Source of the DNA: Steroidobacter agaridevorans
GTDB taxonomy: Bacteria > Pseudomonadota > Gammaproteobacteria > Steroidobacterales > Steroidobacteraceae
Assembly: GCF_009932555.1 (NCBI RefSeq)
Contig: NZ_BLJO01000001.1
Coordinates: 763,230-827,229 of the forward strand
Length of the DNA stretch: 64,000 bases
Reading direction: 5' to 3'
Program-made: the position numbers and the translations under genes
Part shown: piece by piece, positions 26,313 through 35,239 of the stretch
Numbering within the stretch: the stretch's first letter is position 1
How the letters are laid out: each line of letters opens with the position of its first letter
Notes under the pieces: generated by a model
The model's database searches: none
Told to the model about the DNA's origin: nothing
The model's input: only the letters and a program-made list of their open reading frames with translations

Positions 26313-27200
26313 CTACTTTTTGTCGGTCTTCTCGCTGGCGAGGCGCTTGTCGAGCAACTGTCGCGTCGTTTCCACGTAACGCTTGCAGGCCGATGAATCG
26401 ATGAGCTTGGATCGATCGCCATTGCCGCCCTCATCGATTGCAGCTGAGAACCCCGACACATCCGGATGCGCCGTGATCAAAACATCACAGGGCGCGGCCG
26501 AGATCGCCTCCATGCTCGCGCTCAGCTCCTTCGCCGCCGTGGGCCAGCGCGGGTCGCCGCCGTACTTGAACGATTTGTCCGAGACCGCGTTCAAGCTGTC
26601 GCTGTACACCATGTTCAGGCAGCGGTCCGCTTCGCACGACTGCCAGCGCCAGGATGTGCCACCCGGTGCGTGGCCTGGTGTGTGAATCACGCTCAGCTTC
26701 AATGTGCCCACCTGCACCGATTGTTTCTGGCCCAGGGCTTCCACAGTGCTCACGGCAGGGAATGGGAGCAGATGCTCAACCTGCGGATCGTCGGACCCGA
26801 CGTGTCCGCTACGCAAGACCGGCGCAGCCTTATCGCTCGCGATCACTTTCGCACCCGTCAGCTTCTGCAGCTCGGCGATGCCGCCGGCATGATCGTAGTG
26901 CGTATGTGAGTTCACGATGACTTTCACATCGGTCAACTTGAATCCCAACTGCTGGATGTGTTTCGCGATCAACGGCGCCGATTGCGGCAAGGCGCCGTCG
27001 ATCAGCACGTGACCTTGCGGCGATGTGATCAACACCGAGCTCAAGCCGCGAGGCCCCACGTAATAAGTGTTCCCGTAGATCTGAAAGGGCGCCTGCTCCT
27101 GGTTCCAGGCTTCGCACCGCGTGCAATCGATCGCGGCAGCGTGGACAGAACCCGCCAGCGACAACGACGTAACGACACTCAAGATCCAGCTGCGCGACAT
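26313..27200 (-). CDS. Subclass B3 metallo-beta-lactamase
   Basis: A 295-residue exported zinc hydrolase with a signal peptide (cut near VHAAAI). Zinc ligands are in NSHTHYDHAGG (HxHxDH), HTPGHAPGGTSW and the late His in LITAHPDVSG. The histidine pattern, with no Cys ligand, and the length fit subclass B3, which opens beta-lactams including carbapenems. ATG 27200 has GGAG at a good distance. It is probably an intrinsic chromosomal enzyme: no mobile element or resistance cassette is beside it. Activity on drugs is inferred from the motifs only. Confidence 0.88.
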   Translation of the reverse strand: MSRSWILSVVTSLSLAGSVHAAAIDCTRCEAWNQEQAPFQIYGNTYYVGPRGLSSVLITSPQGHVLIDGALPQSAPLIAKHIQQLGFKLTDVKVIVNSHTHYDHAGGIAELQKLTGAKVIASDKAAPVLRSGHVGSDDPQVEHLLPFPAVSTVEALGQKQSVQVGTLKLSVIHTPGHAPGGTSWRWQSCEADRCLNMVYSDSLNAVSDKSFKYGGDPRWPTAAKELSASMEAISAAPCDVLITAHPDVSGFSAAIDEGGNGDRSKLIDSSACKRYVETTRQLLDKRLASEKTDKK

Positions 27201-27338
27201 GTAATTTCTCCTTGGTCCGGCAAGCATAGCGTCGGCGCGCGCGCAGATCGTGATCAATTGTGGCAGCCGTGCCGAGTGTTCGCAGAACGCGACATCTCCG
27301 CATGCAGCCACAACGCTGTTAACCTCCCGCCTTTCCCG

Positions 27339-28517
27339 ATGAAAGTCCATCAAGCTCAATACGTCCCGGGACTGGACCTGCTGCGGTTTTTCGCCGCGTG
27401 CATCGTCATGGTGTTCCATCTCGCGTTCTGGTCGTGGGCCTTCCCCGCGGGGCAGATCGCGCTCGCCTCGCACGGCGTGGCGGATTTCCAGGACTGGGAC
27501 ACCTTCGCCCCGTTCGGCTGGGCCGGCGTGCAGATCTTCTTCGTGATCTCCGGCTTCGTCATCGTCGTGTCGGCGGAGCGCAGCTCGGCGTATAAATTCT
27601 TCGTGAGCCGCTTCACGAGGCTGGTTCCCGCCGTGTGGATCTGCGCCACGATCGCGTTGCTGGCCTGGCTGCTGGTGGACTCAGGCATGCGGCCGCTGTC
27701 GCTGTTCGCGATGTATATACGCAGCGTTGCGTTCTTTCCCACCGGCGCATGGATCGACAGCGTCTACTGGACGCTCGGTGTCGAGATCTGTTTCTACGCG
27801 CTGATGTTTGTCTTGCTGACGATCGGCCGGCAGCGCTGGATCAAGCCCATCATGTGCGGCGTCGGTCTGATCAGCACGCTGTTCTGGATCGGCTACACCC
27901 TTGCCGCCCAGGACAAGAACAGCGCCGTGTTCGAATTGTTCAGCCACGTGCAATGGTCGCGGCTGGCGCAGTTGCTGCTGATACAGCACGGTGTGTTCTT
28001 CGCCTTTGGCGTCGTGCTTTGGTCGCACTTCCTGAAGAAGGCCTCGCGCGCTCACTTCGCCTGGCTGGCGATATTCGCCGTCGGCGGCTGTTTGCAGATC
28101 GCGGGCGAAAGCATGTTGAAGCTGGAGAAGACGGGCATGTCGTTCTCCCCTCTCACACCGTGCATCATCTGGCTGAGTGCGATGCTGTTCTTCTGGGTCG
28201 TCGTCGCCAACAATGCCCGCGTGCAGCAATTGCCCGCCTGGTGTCTGCAGCTGCTGCGACGGCTCGGCTTGATGACCTATCCGCTCTACCTGCTGCACAG
28301 TGTGACTGGCGGAGCGCTGTTGGGCGCGTTCGTCGAATGGGGCATTCCGACCGGCATGGCGCTGGCCGCCAGCGTCACCCTCGTGCTCGCGCTGAGCTGG
28401 TGGATTTCCAAAGTGCCCGAGCCAGCGCTCCAGAAATCGACGCGGGCGCTGTTCGCAGCACTGCAAGCTCGCTGGCAAGCCGCCAACAGCAGCGCCGGGG
28501 TTCGCGATCCCGGCTGA
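27339..28517 (+). CDS. Acyltransferase 3 family membrane protein (OafA/YrhL type)
   Basis: A 392-residue protein with about ten membrane helices. The family hallmark is at the start: YVPGLDLLRFFAACIVMVFHLAFW (catalytic His in the first helix), then GWAGVQIFFVISGFVI and the FFVSRFTRLVPAVW arginine motif. Such enzymes put acyl groups on exported sugars, O-antigen or lipids. The ATG 27339 product begins right at the family start. It is divergent from the beta-lactamase gene and alone, so its acceptor is unknown. Confidence 0.9.
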   Translation: MKVHQAQYVPGLDLLRFFAACIVMVFHLAFWSWAFPAGQIALASHGVADFQDWDTFAPFGWAGVQIFFVISGFVIVVSAERSSAYKFFVSRFTRLVPAVWICATIALLAWLLVDSGMRPLSLFAMYIRSVAFFPTGAWIDSVYWTLGVEICFYALMFVLLTIGRQRWIKPIMCGVGLISTLFWIGYTLAAQDKNSAVFELFSHVQWSRLAQLLLIQHGVFFAFGVVLWSHFLKKASRAHFAWLAIFAVGGCLQIAGESMLKLEKTGMSFSPLTPCIIWLSAMLFFWVVVANNARVQQLPAWCLQLLRRLGLMTYPLYLLHSVTGGALLGAFVEWGIPTGMALAASVTLVLALSWWISKVPEPALQKSTRALFAALQARWQAANSSAGVRDPG

Positions 28518-28584
28518 CGCATCAATCGCTCGCGCAGACATCTTCCACTGCCCCACCGTGCGCCGCTTGATCCATGCAAGCGGC

Positions 28585-28600
28585 GGGTGCTTTGGCACCC
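28585..28600 (+). terminator. Hairpin after acyltransferase gene
   Basis: GGGTGC-TTTG-GCACCC forms a perfect 6-bp stem 67 bases after the stop, without a T-run. Confidence 0.35.
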
Positions 28601-28618
28601 GAATCACATGAACCTTTC

Positions 28619-28670
28619 CGCGGCCGCCACCTAAACTTCTTTTTAAGAACCGCGGCCGTCAGAGCCGCGG
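28619..28670 (+). promoter_or_regulatory. Overlapping GC hairpins in the leader of a TonB receptor gene
   Basis: CCGCGGCCG occurs at 28619-28627 and again at 28650-28658. The second copy pairs with GCCGCGG at 28664-28670, while the first copy can compete for the same partner. The two alternative stems lie 25-75 bases before the receptor ATG and could act as an attenuator or mRNA switch; this is inference. Confidence 0.3.
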
Positions 28671-28694
28671 ATAACCACAAAGCAGTGGGATGTC

Positions 28695-30800
28695 ATGCGG
28701 GATCGTCAATCTCTCGTTTTTTCCCGTCGCGTCCGCGGCGGATTTGTCGCCTGCATTCCGTTTGCAGCGGCACTTGCATCTGAACCCGCCACCACGAGCG
28801 ATCCCGACGATCCGCCCATTGGCGGCGCGCCGATCTCGGCGACGCCGATCGACGCGGGCGCCGGTGTGATTCGCTACGAGGCGAGCTTCTTCACTGAATT
28901 CCAGCCGACCACCGCCTTGGACATGGTCAAGCGCCTGCCGGGCTTCGCGTTCGAGCCGGGAGACACGACGGTGCGAGGCTTTGCGGGCGCGCTCGGCAAC
29001 GTGCTGATCGACGGCCAGCGTCCGGCATCGAAAGCCGTGCTGCTCGAAGATGTGCTTCGACGCATTCCCGTGTCCGGTGTCGCCACGATCGAAGTGATTC
29101 GAGGCGGGGCGGCGGGCATCAACATGCAAGGTCAATCGGTTGTCGCCAACGTCATCCGTCGCAGCGGCAACATGAGTACGCACGCCGGCGAAGTCACTGG
29201 ATTGTTTGCAACCGAGCACGAGCCAGGCATCGGGCTGCGACTGGAATCGGCCAGCAACATCGACCGGCTCTCGCTCAACGGCACGCTCAACTTCCGCGAC
29301 GAGCAGCAGTACGGCAACTCCGGCAGCGGCGAGCTGATCCGTCGTAACGCCGATCGCGAGCTCATTCTTGCCAGCGACTTCGAAACCGACTGGCGTCAGC
29401 GGCAATACCAGGCAAACGGTTCGGCGGAATATCAGGGCGACGCGGGACTCTTACGCATCAACGTCGGTGGCACCAGCCAGGATACGAAACAGCTCGACAT
29501 TCTCACGCCGCGCACCGGCGTGCCGCAGACATTCGACTCGACCATCGTCACGGACATCCGCCTGGATCAAGGCGAAGCCGGCGTCGACTACGAACATTCC
29601 TTCAGCGATGCACTCACCGGCCGCGCTTTGCTGCTGCAGACACTGGAACGCAAAGTCATCGCCGCGGACTCGATCGATGCGCTCAACCTGCAAAGCTCGG
29701 AAGATGAAGCGTTTCGCGGCGAGTCCATCCTGCGCAGCTCGGCGACGTATCGCGCCTCGTCCGCGCTCACCGTCGAGAGCGGACTCGAAGGCGCATACAA
29801 TTTTCTGGATGTCGACGCGCGCCTGAGTCGCAATGGCGCGCCGGTGGAGCTGCCCGCCGACAACGTGAAGATCGAAGAGCGTCGCGGCGAGGCGTTCGTC
29901 GATTTTCGTTGGAAGGTCACCCCGCGACTGGCGAGCGACATCGGCATGCGGTACGAAGTGTCGACGATCAGCCAGTCCGGCGATCACGACGCCAAACGCA
30001 CGCTGAGCTATCCCAAGCCGCGCGTCATGGTCAGGTTCGATATGGACAGCAACATTCAGTTGCGGGGTCGCATCGAACGCACGGTCAGCCAGCTCGAGTT
30101 CCGCGACTTCGCGTCGCAAGCCTCGCTCGATGCCGGCACCATCAACGGCGGCAACGCGGAGCTGCGGCCGGAGAATGCATGGGAGTTCGAAAGCGCGGTC
30201 GAAAAGCGTTTCTGGGGCAGCGGCGCCATCGTGCTGAGTTACACCTACTCGATGGTCAGCGATGTGGTCGATCTGGTGCCGGTGGGCGAATTCGATGCGC
30301 CCGGCAACCTCGGCGACGGCACGCGCGAAAAAATCGCTCTCGGTCTGTCGCTGCCGCTGGAGCGCGTCGGCCTGTCCGGCACGCAGCTGCGCTTCAACGG
30401 CGACTGGAACTGGTCGGAGGTCGACGATCCGGTGACCCACGAGTCACGGCGCATCACCAAACATTCGCCGGTCGGCGGCGACGTGCTCATCACCAAGGAG
30501 TTTCCATCGCTGGGCTCGACGCTGTCGCTCGAGAACTCCTATAGCAAGCGCGAAACCTATTTCCGGATCGGCGAGGTCCGCACCGATCATTGGGATCATT
30601 TCCTCCGGCTGTATTGGGACTGGACGCCAAAGGCCGACACCGTGATCCGCCTGATGTTCAACAACTTCACCGGTCGTCCGAAGAGCCGCTGGCGCACGGT
30701 CTATGACGGCACGCGAGCGAGCGGCTCGATTCTTTATCACGAAGACCGCTACGTCGACGCACTCCGCTTCGTGCAACTGCAAGTGCGCAAGACGTTCTGA
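28695..30800 (+). CDS. TonB-dependent receptor-like outer-membrane protein
   Basis: A 701-residue protein with a basic N-terminus and hydrophobic export signal (cut near AAALASE), a plug domain (TTALDMVKRLPGFAFEPGD, VLIDGQRPASK, RIPVSGVATIEVIRGGAAGIN) and a beta-barrel ending LRFVQLQVRKTF with the final Phe needed for insertion. It is shorter than the first receptor of the window and lacks a visible TonB box. It is monocistronic, so its ligand is unknown. Confidence 0.87.
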   Translation: MRDRQSLVFSRRVRGGFVACIPFAAALASEPATTSDPDDPPIGGAPISATPIDAGAGVIRYEASFFTEFQPTTALDMVKRLPGFAFEPGDTTVRGFAGALGNVLIDGQRPASKAVLLEDVLRRIPVSGVATIEVIRGGAAGINMQGQSVVANVIRRSGNMSTHAGEVTGLFATEHEPGIGLRLESASNIDRLSLNGTLNFRDEQQYGNSGSGELIRRNADRELILASDFETDWRQRQYQANGSAEYQGDAGLLRINVGGTSQDTKQLDILTPRTGVPQTFDSTIVTDIRLDQGEAGVDYEHSFSDALTGRALLLQTLERKVIAADSIDALNLQSSEDEAFRGESILRSSATYRASSALTVESGLEGAYNFLDVDARLSRNGAPVELPADNVKIEERRGEAFVDFRWKVTPRLASDIGMRYEVSTISQSGDHDAKRTLSYPKPRVMVRFDMDSNIQLRGRIERTVSQLEFRDFASQASLDAGTINGGNAELRPENAWEFESAVEKRFWGSGAIVLSYTYSMVSDVVDLVPVGEFDAPGNLGDGTREKIALGLSLPLERVGLSGTQLRFNGDWNWSEVDDPVTHESRRITKHSPVGGDVLITKEFPSLGSTLSLENSYSKRETYFRIGEVRTDHWDHFLRLYWDWTPKADTVIRLMFNNFTGRPKSRWRTVYDGTRASGSILYHEDRYVDALRFVQLQVRKTF

Positions 30801-30821
30801 CGCTTCGACTAATGAAACAAC

Positions 30822-30846
30822 CCGCCCCACTGTACAAGGCGGGGCC
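30822..30846 (+). terminator. GC hairpin after the TonB receptor-like gene
   Basis: CCCGCC and GGCGGG pair across a ~12-base loop shortly after the stop codon. There is no clear T-run. Confidence 0.4.
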
Positions 30847-30893
30847 CACGGCGTGAGACTGGCTCTCGGGGCAGCCACTTCAGAGACGCCGAC

Positions 30894-31643
30894 GTGTCGC
30901 GACTTCAAGGCAAATACGCGCTGATCACAGGCGGCACGGGCGGCATCGGATTGGAAACGGCGCGCCAGTTCTTGAACGAAGGCGCGACGGTCGCGATCAC
31001 TGGCCGTTCGGCGCATGGATTGGCAGCGGCAAAGAAAGAACTCGGCGACGCAGTTCTCGCAATCCACAGCAATGCCGCCGACGCCGCTCGCCAGGACGCA
31101 GTGCCGACGGCGCTGCGTGAGCACTGGCCTCGGCTCGACGTCTTGTTCGTCAACGCAGCGGACATGACGCATCGTCCGCTGGCCGACTGGGATGAAGCTT
31201 CGTTCGACGCGCTGATCGCAACGAACCTGAAAGGTCCGTTCTTCCTGATCCGCGCGCTGCTGCCCCTCTTGGCCAATCCGGCGTCGATCGTTCTTTGCAG
31301 CTCGGTGGCTGCTCACATTGGTCTGCCGCAATCGAGCGTGTATGCGGCCAGCAAGGCCGGATTGCTGTCGCTGGCCCGCACGCTCTCGGGCGAGCTCAAG
31401 TCTCGGGGCATTCGGGTCAACGCACTGACGCCTGGGCCGACGGAAACATCGGCGTTCGCCAAGCTCGACAAGGACGCGCAGGCGCAAGAAGCCCTGCGCA
31501 CTCAAATCAAGAAGATGGTCCCCGCCGGCCGCATGGGCACGCCGCTGGAGCTCGCCAAGGCCGCGGTGTTCCTGGCCTCCGACGAGTCCCGTTTCATGCT
31601 CGGCAGCGAACTGCTGGTGGACGGCGGCGTCAGCACGCTCTAG
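30894..31643 (+). CDS. Short-chain dehydrogenase/reductase (SDR)
   Basis: A 249-residue classical SDR. Visible are the NAD(P)-binding TGGTGGIGLE, the NAAD motif, the catalytic Ser in VLCSSVAA, the YAASK Tyr-Lys pair, and the LTPGPTETSAF loop. The start is GTG 30894, where the product begins SRLQGKYALITGG as expected. The substrate is unknown. It converges on the glutathione transferase gene, with the ends only a base apart. Confidence 0.88.
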   Translation: MSRLQGKYALITGGTGGIGLETARQFLNEGATVAITGRSAHGLAAAKKELGDAVLAIHSNAADAARQDAVPTALREHWPRLDVLFVNAADMTHRPLADWDEASFDALIATNLKGPFFLIRALLPLLANPASIVLCSSVAAHIGLPQSSVYAASKAGLLSLARTLSGELKSRGIRVNALTPGPTETSAFAKLDKDAQAQEALRTQIKKMVPAGRMGTPLELAKAAVFLASDESRFMLGSELLVDGGVSTL

Positions 31644-32270
31644 TCAGGCGGCCTGCACGGTCTGCAATGCATCCTTGATTCGCATTGCCGCTTTCGGGCG
31701 GTCATACATCCGCTGCATGTAGGCGAGCAGCGTCGGGCACTGATCGAGCAGCCCGACTTCGTTGCCCCAGTCGAGCGTGTAGGCGGCGATGAAGTCGCCG
31801 ACGCTCACCTTATCGCCGACCAGGAACTCCCGGCCCTGCATGTGCTTCTCGAGCACCGCGGCCATGGTCCTGAACTCACCTTTCGCGATCTCGATGTCCG
31901 TGGGCTGACGCTGCTCTTCCGGGTAGAGGAAGGAATTCCGCGCGATTCGCCACATCGGCTGCTCCAGCTCGGTGACGATGAACAGCATCCAGCGATTGAG
32001 CTGCGTGCGCTGCTTGATGTCGGTCGGCAGCAGGGCCTTCTCCGGATATTTTTCGGCGAGATACACCACGATGGCAACCGACTCGGTCACCACGAAATCG
32101 CCATCGACCAGCGTGGGCACCTTGCCGGTCGGATTGAGCGCCAGATATTCGGGCGTCTGGCCCGCGCCTTCGAGCAATTTGATCTCGACGGCCTCGAACG
32201 GCACGTCCAACTCCTGCAATGCCCAGCGGGCTCGAATCGAACGGGTGGGTGCAAACTCGTACAGCTTCAT
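31644..32270 (-). CDS. Glutathione S-transferase family protein
   Basis: A 208-residue cytosolic GST-like protein: an N-terminal thioredoxin-fold domain (MKLYEFAPTRSIRARWALQE, cis-Pro in GKVPTLVDGD, the TES glutathione-binding motif) and a C-terminal helical domain with the VGDFIAAYTLDW motif. The Ser/Arg near the start suggests a beta/theta-like bacterial class. It probably conjugates or reduces electrophiles with glutathione; the substrate is unknown. Confidence 0.9.
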   Translation of the reverse strand: MKLYEFAPTRSIRARWALQELDVPFEAVEIKLLEGAGQTPEYLALNPTGKVPTLVDGDFVVTESVAIVVYLAEKYPEKALLPTDIKQRTQLNRWMLFIVTELEQPMWRIARNSFLYPEEQRQPTDIEIAKGEFRTMAAVLEKHMQGREFLVGDKVSVGDFIAAYTLDWGNEVGLLDQCPTLLAYMQRMYDRPKAAMRIKDALQTVQAA

Positions 32271-32350
32271 GGCGCCTCCTTCAGCAGTAGTTCAAAGACG
32301 AACCAGCACCGACAAAACCGACATGCCGCGAGCGCTCGACCCGAAAGAAT

Positions 32351-33133
32351 TTACAGGGACGTGAGCGTCATCCAACACCCCACCCCGATCAACAGGATGC
32401 CGATGGCCCGAGCGACATGCTGCCCGGCGGGCGCAAGCCGCTCCAGCGAGATTGCCGCCGTCACCGCTGCCATCGCCCGCAGGTCCATCACGCCAACGAG
32501 CAGCAAGAGCACGGTCAGACCTGCACAGCAGTGCGTGCAATGAATGCCGAGTCGAACGCCATGCCGCCAGGCTGTCGCGGCATCCGTTCGCAACGAGCGA
32601 ACGCAGCCCGGCGAGTGACGACAGCACGCGAGATGATGGGCCTTCCAAGTCGTGAACTGAAGCGCGCCCGCCAGCATGACGATCGCACCTGTTGCGACGG
32701 GAACGGCGCGAGCAATTGCCGGCACTTGCATCGCGAAGCTTGCCAGCATCACGCCGACAGGAAACGCCGCCAGGCCGAGCAGCGTCCATACAAAAAAATA
32801 CCCAGCGCCGACCGATATTGTCAGTCGCCCCAAGCGCGCCTCGCCCGCGTGACCGACAGCGCGTCGGTATCGGCCCAGCATCGGGACCAACGAAGGCAGC
32901 ATCATCGCCACCATCATCACCATCCACATGCCGACGAACGTTACGGTGGCGCCGGTCCAGGTCTGTCCGGGCATCCGCATCCAGGCCATCGACATGGTCC
33001 AGCCGCCGGGCATGGACATTCCACCCATGCCCGACATGGACGCGCACCAGACGACGGTCACCGTCACACTGCTTGCGAACAGCAGCGCCGACCAAGCATA
33101 AAAGGCCGAATTGGCAGTCAGGTCTCGCGTCAT
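32351..33133 (-). CDS. DUF2182 integral membrane protein (predicted metal-binding)
   Basis: A 260-residue protein with about six or seven membrane helices and an unusual Met/His/Cys load: SMSGMGGMSMPGGW near the start, MWMVMMVAMMLPSLVPML, and CTHCCAGL plus HHLACCRHSPGC in loops. Proteins of DUF2182 are annotated as predicted metal-binding, and the residue content fits copper or a similar metal, but no function is proven. ATG 33133 is preceded by GGAG; ATG 33148 is an alternative. It is divergent from the HTH-protein gene. Confidence 0.8.
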   Translation of the reverse strand: MTRDLTANSAFYAWSALLFASSVTVTVVWCASMSGMGGMSMPGGWTMSMAWMRMPGQTWTGATVTFVGMWMVMMVAMMLPSLVPMLGRYRRAVGHAGEARLGRLTISVGAGYFFVWTLLGLAAFPVGVMLASFAMQVPAIARAVPVATGAIVMLAGALQFTTWKAHHLACCRHSPGCVRSLRTDAATAWRHGVRLGIHCTHCCAGLTVLLLLVGVMDLRAMAAVTAAISLERLAPAGQHVARAIGILLIGVGCWMTLTSL

Positions 33134-33223
33134 GAGTCCGCGCTCCATTGGTATGCTTTACCTGCCAGGCAGCGTAAGCACTCCGACGGCCGCGATGGGA
33201 GTTACAAGTTTGACGGGATTCAG

Positions 33224-34444
33224 ATGGATTCAATGATCACTGCCGCCGCGCGGGCGCTGGCGGCGGGCGATCCACTCGGTGCGCTGAAGCGCGTCGCCCT
33301 ACGCGACGACGCACCTGCCCTGGCGCTACGAGGCATTGCCATGGCGCAGCTTGGAGATTTCGTCAGAGCGAAGGCGCTCGTGCGCAGCGCCGGGCGAGCC
33401 TTCGGCCCGAAAGAGACGATGGCCCGCGCCCGATGCGTCGTCGCCGAAGCCGAAATTGCGCTGGCCTCGCGCGACCTGCATTGGCCGCAAAAGGCACTCG
33501 ATGCGGCACGCGTGACGCTCGAAACGCACGGCGACACGACCAACGCCGCGCTGGCTCGCTATCTCGAAATCCGCCGTCTGCTGTTGATCGGGCGCGTCGA
33601 TGCGGCCGAACAACTGCTCGCCGAACTGAACTTCGCCGCCATGCCGGCGGCACTGCGAGCTGCGCACGAATTGATTGTCGCGGGCATCGCGATGAGACGC
33701 GTCGATTCGAAAACGGCTCGCGCCGCCCTCGCTCGTGCTGGACGCGCCGCTCGCGAAGCGCGGATTCCGGCGCTGAGCGCCGAAGTCGAGAACGCGTCGC
33801 ACGTTTTGAATTCGCCAGCAGCTCGATTGATTGCACGCGGTGAAGAACGCCCGCTGGTGCTCGATGAAGTCGAAGCCGTCCTCGCCTCCAAAGCGCTCGT
33901 CGTCGACGCGTGCCGTCACGTCATTCGTAACGAACGCTCTTCGGTTTCGCTCGCGACGCGTCCAGTGCTTTTCACCCTGGCACGCGCATTGGCCGAAGCT
34001 TGGCCCGAAGATGTTGCCCGAGGCACGCTCGTCGCTCGAGCGTTCCGAGCGAAGGTCGCCGATGAATCGCATCGTGCGAGACTGCGCGTCGAGATGGGCC
34101 GGCTGCGCTCTCAGCTGCGATCGTTTGCGAATGTGAGCGCGACGGAACGTGGATTCTCACTGAACCCACGCAGCGCGCGCGAAGTGGTCGTGCTGGCGCG
34201 TCCTGTCGAGGAAGAATATGCGTCGGTGCTGGCGTTGCTCTCCGATGGAGAATCGTGGTCGAGCTCGGCGCTGGCTCTGGGACTCGGCGCCAGTCAACGC
34301 ACCGTGCAACGCGCGCTCGACTCGCTGGCCGAGACCGGCAAAGTGCAGTCGTTCGGTCGCGGGCGCGCGCGTCGCTGGATGACGCCGCCCGTGCCGGGAT
34401 TCGCGACCACCTTGTTACTCCCTGCTCCGCTGCCCAGCGACTAG
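33224..34444 (+). CDS. Helical-repeat protein with C-terminal helix-turn-helix
   Basis: A 406-residue cytoplasmic protein. Residues 1-300 are Ala/Arg-rich helices resembling TPR-type repeats (ALAAGDPLGALKRVALRD, ARALVRS-like units). The C-terminal 80 residues form a winged helix (VLALLSDGESWSSSALALGLGASQRTVQRALDSLAETGKVQSFGRG). It is probably a transcription regulator. It sits between the divergent DUF2182 gene and the beta-propeller gene 9 bp downstream, so these may be its targets. Much of the upstream open frame opposite DUF2182 is a shadow. Confidence 0.72.
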   Translation: MDSMITAAARALAAGDPLGALKRVALRDDAPALALRGIAMAQLGDFVRAKALVRSAGRAFGPKETMARARCVVAEAEIALASRDLHWPQKALDAARVTLETHGDTTNAALARYLEIRRLLLIGRVDAAEQLLAELNFAAMPAALRAAHELIVAGIAMRRVDSKTARAALARAGRAAREARIPALSAEVENASHVLNSPAARLIARGEERPLVLDEVEAVLASKALVVDACRHVIRNERSSVSLATRPVLFTLARALAEAWPEDVARGTLVARAFRAKVADESHRARLRVEMGRLRSQLRSFANVSATERGFSLNPRSAREVVVLARPVEEEYASVLALLSDGESWSSSALALGLGASQRTVQRALDSLAETGKVQSFGRGRARRWMTPPVPGFATTLLLPAPLPSD

Positions 34445-34453
34445 GATGACTCC

Positions 34454-35098
34454 ATGAAACGCACCAAAGCCAACATCGTTCGTGAATACGGTCCCTTCCC
34501 GGGTGTCGAAGGCGTGCATGGCGTCACCTATGACGGCCAGCAGGTCTGGTTCGCTTCCGGCGATAAGTTGAATGCACTCGATCCGGCCAGCGGCAAGACC
34601 GTGCGCTCGCTCGAAGTCGCGGCTCACGCCGGCACGGCGTTCGACGGCAAGCACCTGTTCCAGATCGCCGAGAATCGAATTCAGAAAATCGATCCAAAGA
34701 CCGGCCGAGTGCTGGCAACCATCCCTGCCCCCGGCAATGGCGGCGACTCGGGTCTGGCCTGGGCCGAAGGCACGTTGTGGGTCGGTCATTACCAGGCGCG
34801 CAGGATCTATCAAATCGATCCTGACAATGGCGCGGTCCTGCGCACGATCGAGTCGAATCGTTTCGTCACCGGTGTCACCTGGGTCGAGGGCGAGCTGTGG
34901 CACGCCACGTGGGAGAACGACGAGAGCGAACTGCGACATCTCGATCCGCGCACCGGCCAGGTTGTGGAAAGTGTCGAGATGCCGCCAGGCGCGGGCGTGT
35001 CGGGGCTCGAGTCCGACGGCGCGGATCGATTCTTCTGCGGCGGCGGCCGCACCGGCAAAGTGAGAGCCGTGCGCCGTCCGAAACGAGACGCCGCCTGA
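34454..35098 (+). CDS. YncE / glutamine-cyclotransferase-like beta-propeller protein
   Basis: A 214-residue protein built of repeating four-stranded blades (GVTYDGQQVWFASGDKLNAL, AFDGKHLFQIAENRIQKI, AWAEGTLWVGHYQARRIYQI, TWVEGELWHATWENDE). No signal peptide is present, so it is cytoplasmic. The repeats resemble those of glutaminyl cyclotransferase and SMP-30-like folds, but catalytic residues cannot be assigned. AGGA precedes ATG 34454. It is co-transcribed with the HTH-protein gene. Confidence 0.72.
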   Translation: MKRTKANIVREYGPFPGVEGVHGVTYDGQQVWFASGDKLNALDPASGKTVRSLEVAAHAGTAFDGKHLFQIAENRIQKIDPKTGRVLATIPAPGNGGDSGLAWAEGTLWVGHYQARRIYQIDPDNGAVLRTIESNRFVTGVTWVEGELWHATWENDESELRHLDPRTGQVVESVEMPPGAGVSGLESDGADRFFCGGGRTGKVRAVRRPKRDAA

Positions 35099-35111
35099 TG
35101 TGAAGTTGCAG

Positions 35112-35136
35112 CTCGCTGCGCGCGTCACGCAGCGAG
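35112..35136 (+). terminator. Hairpin after beta-propeller gene
   Basis: CTCGCTGC (35112-35119) and GCAGCGAG (35129-35136) form a perfect 8-bp stem 14 bases after the stop; no T-run follows. Confidence 0.45.
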
Positions 35137-35239
35137 TATCGTCGTCAATCTGACGCAGACAGAGCGCCGTCGCTCGCCATGGCTCGCGCAGAATCCAGCA
35201 CAACCCGCTGGATCCAACCGCGGAAGAAGAACCAGAGCC

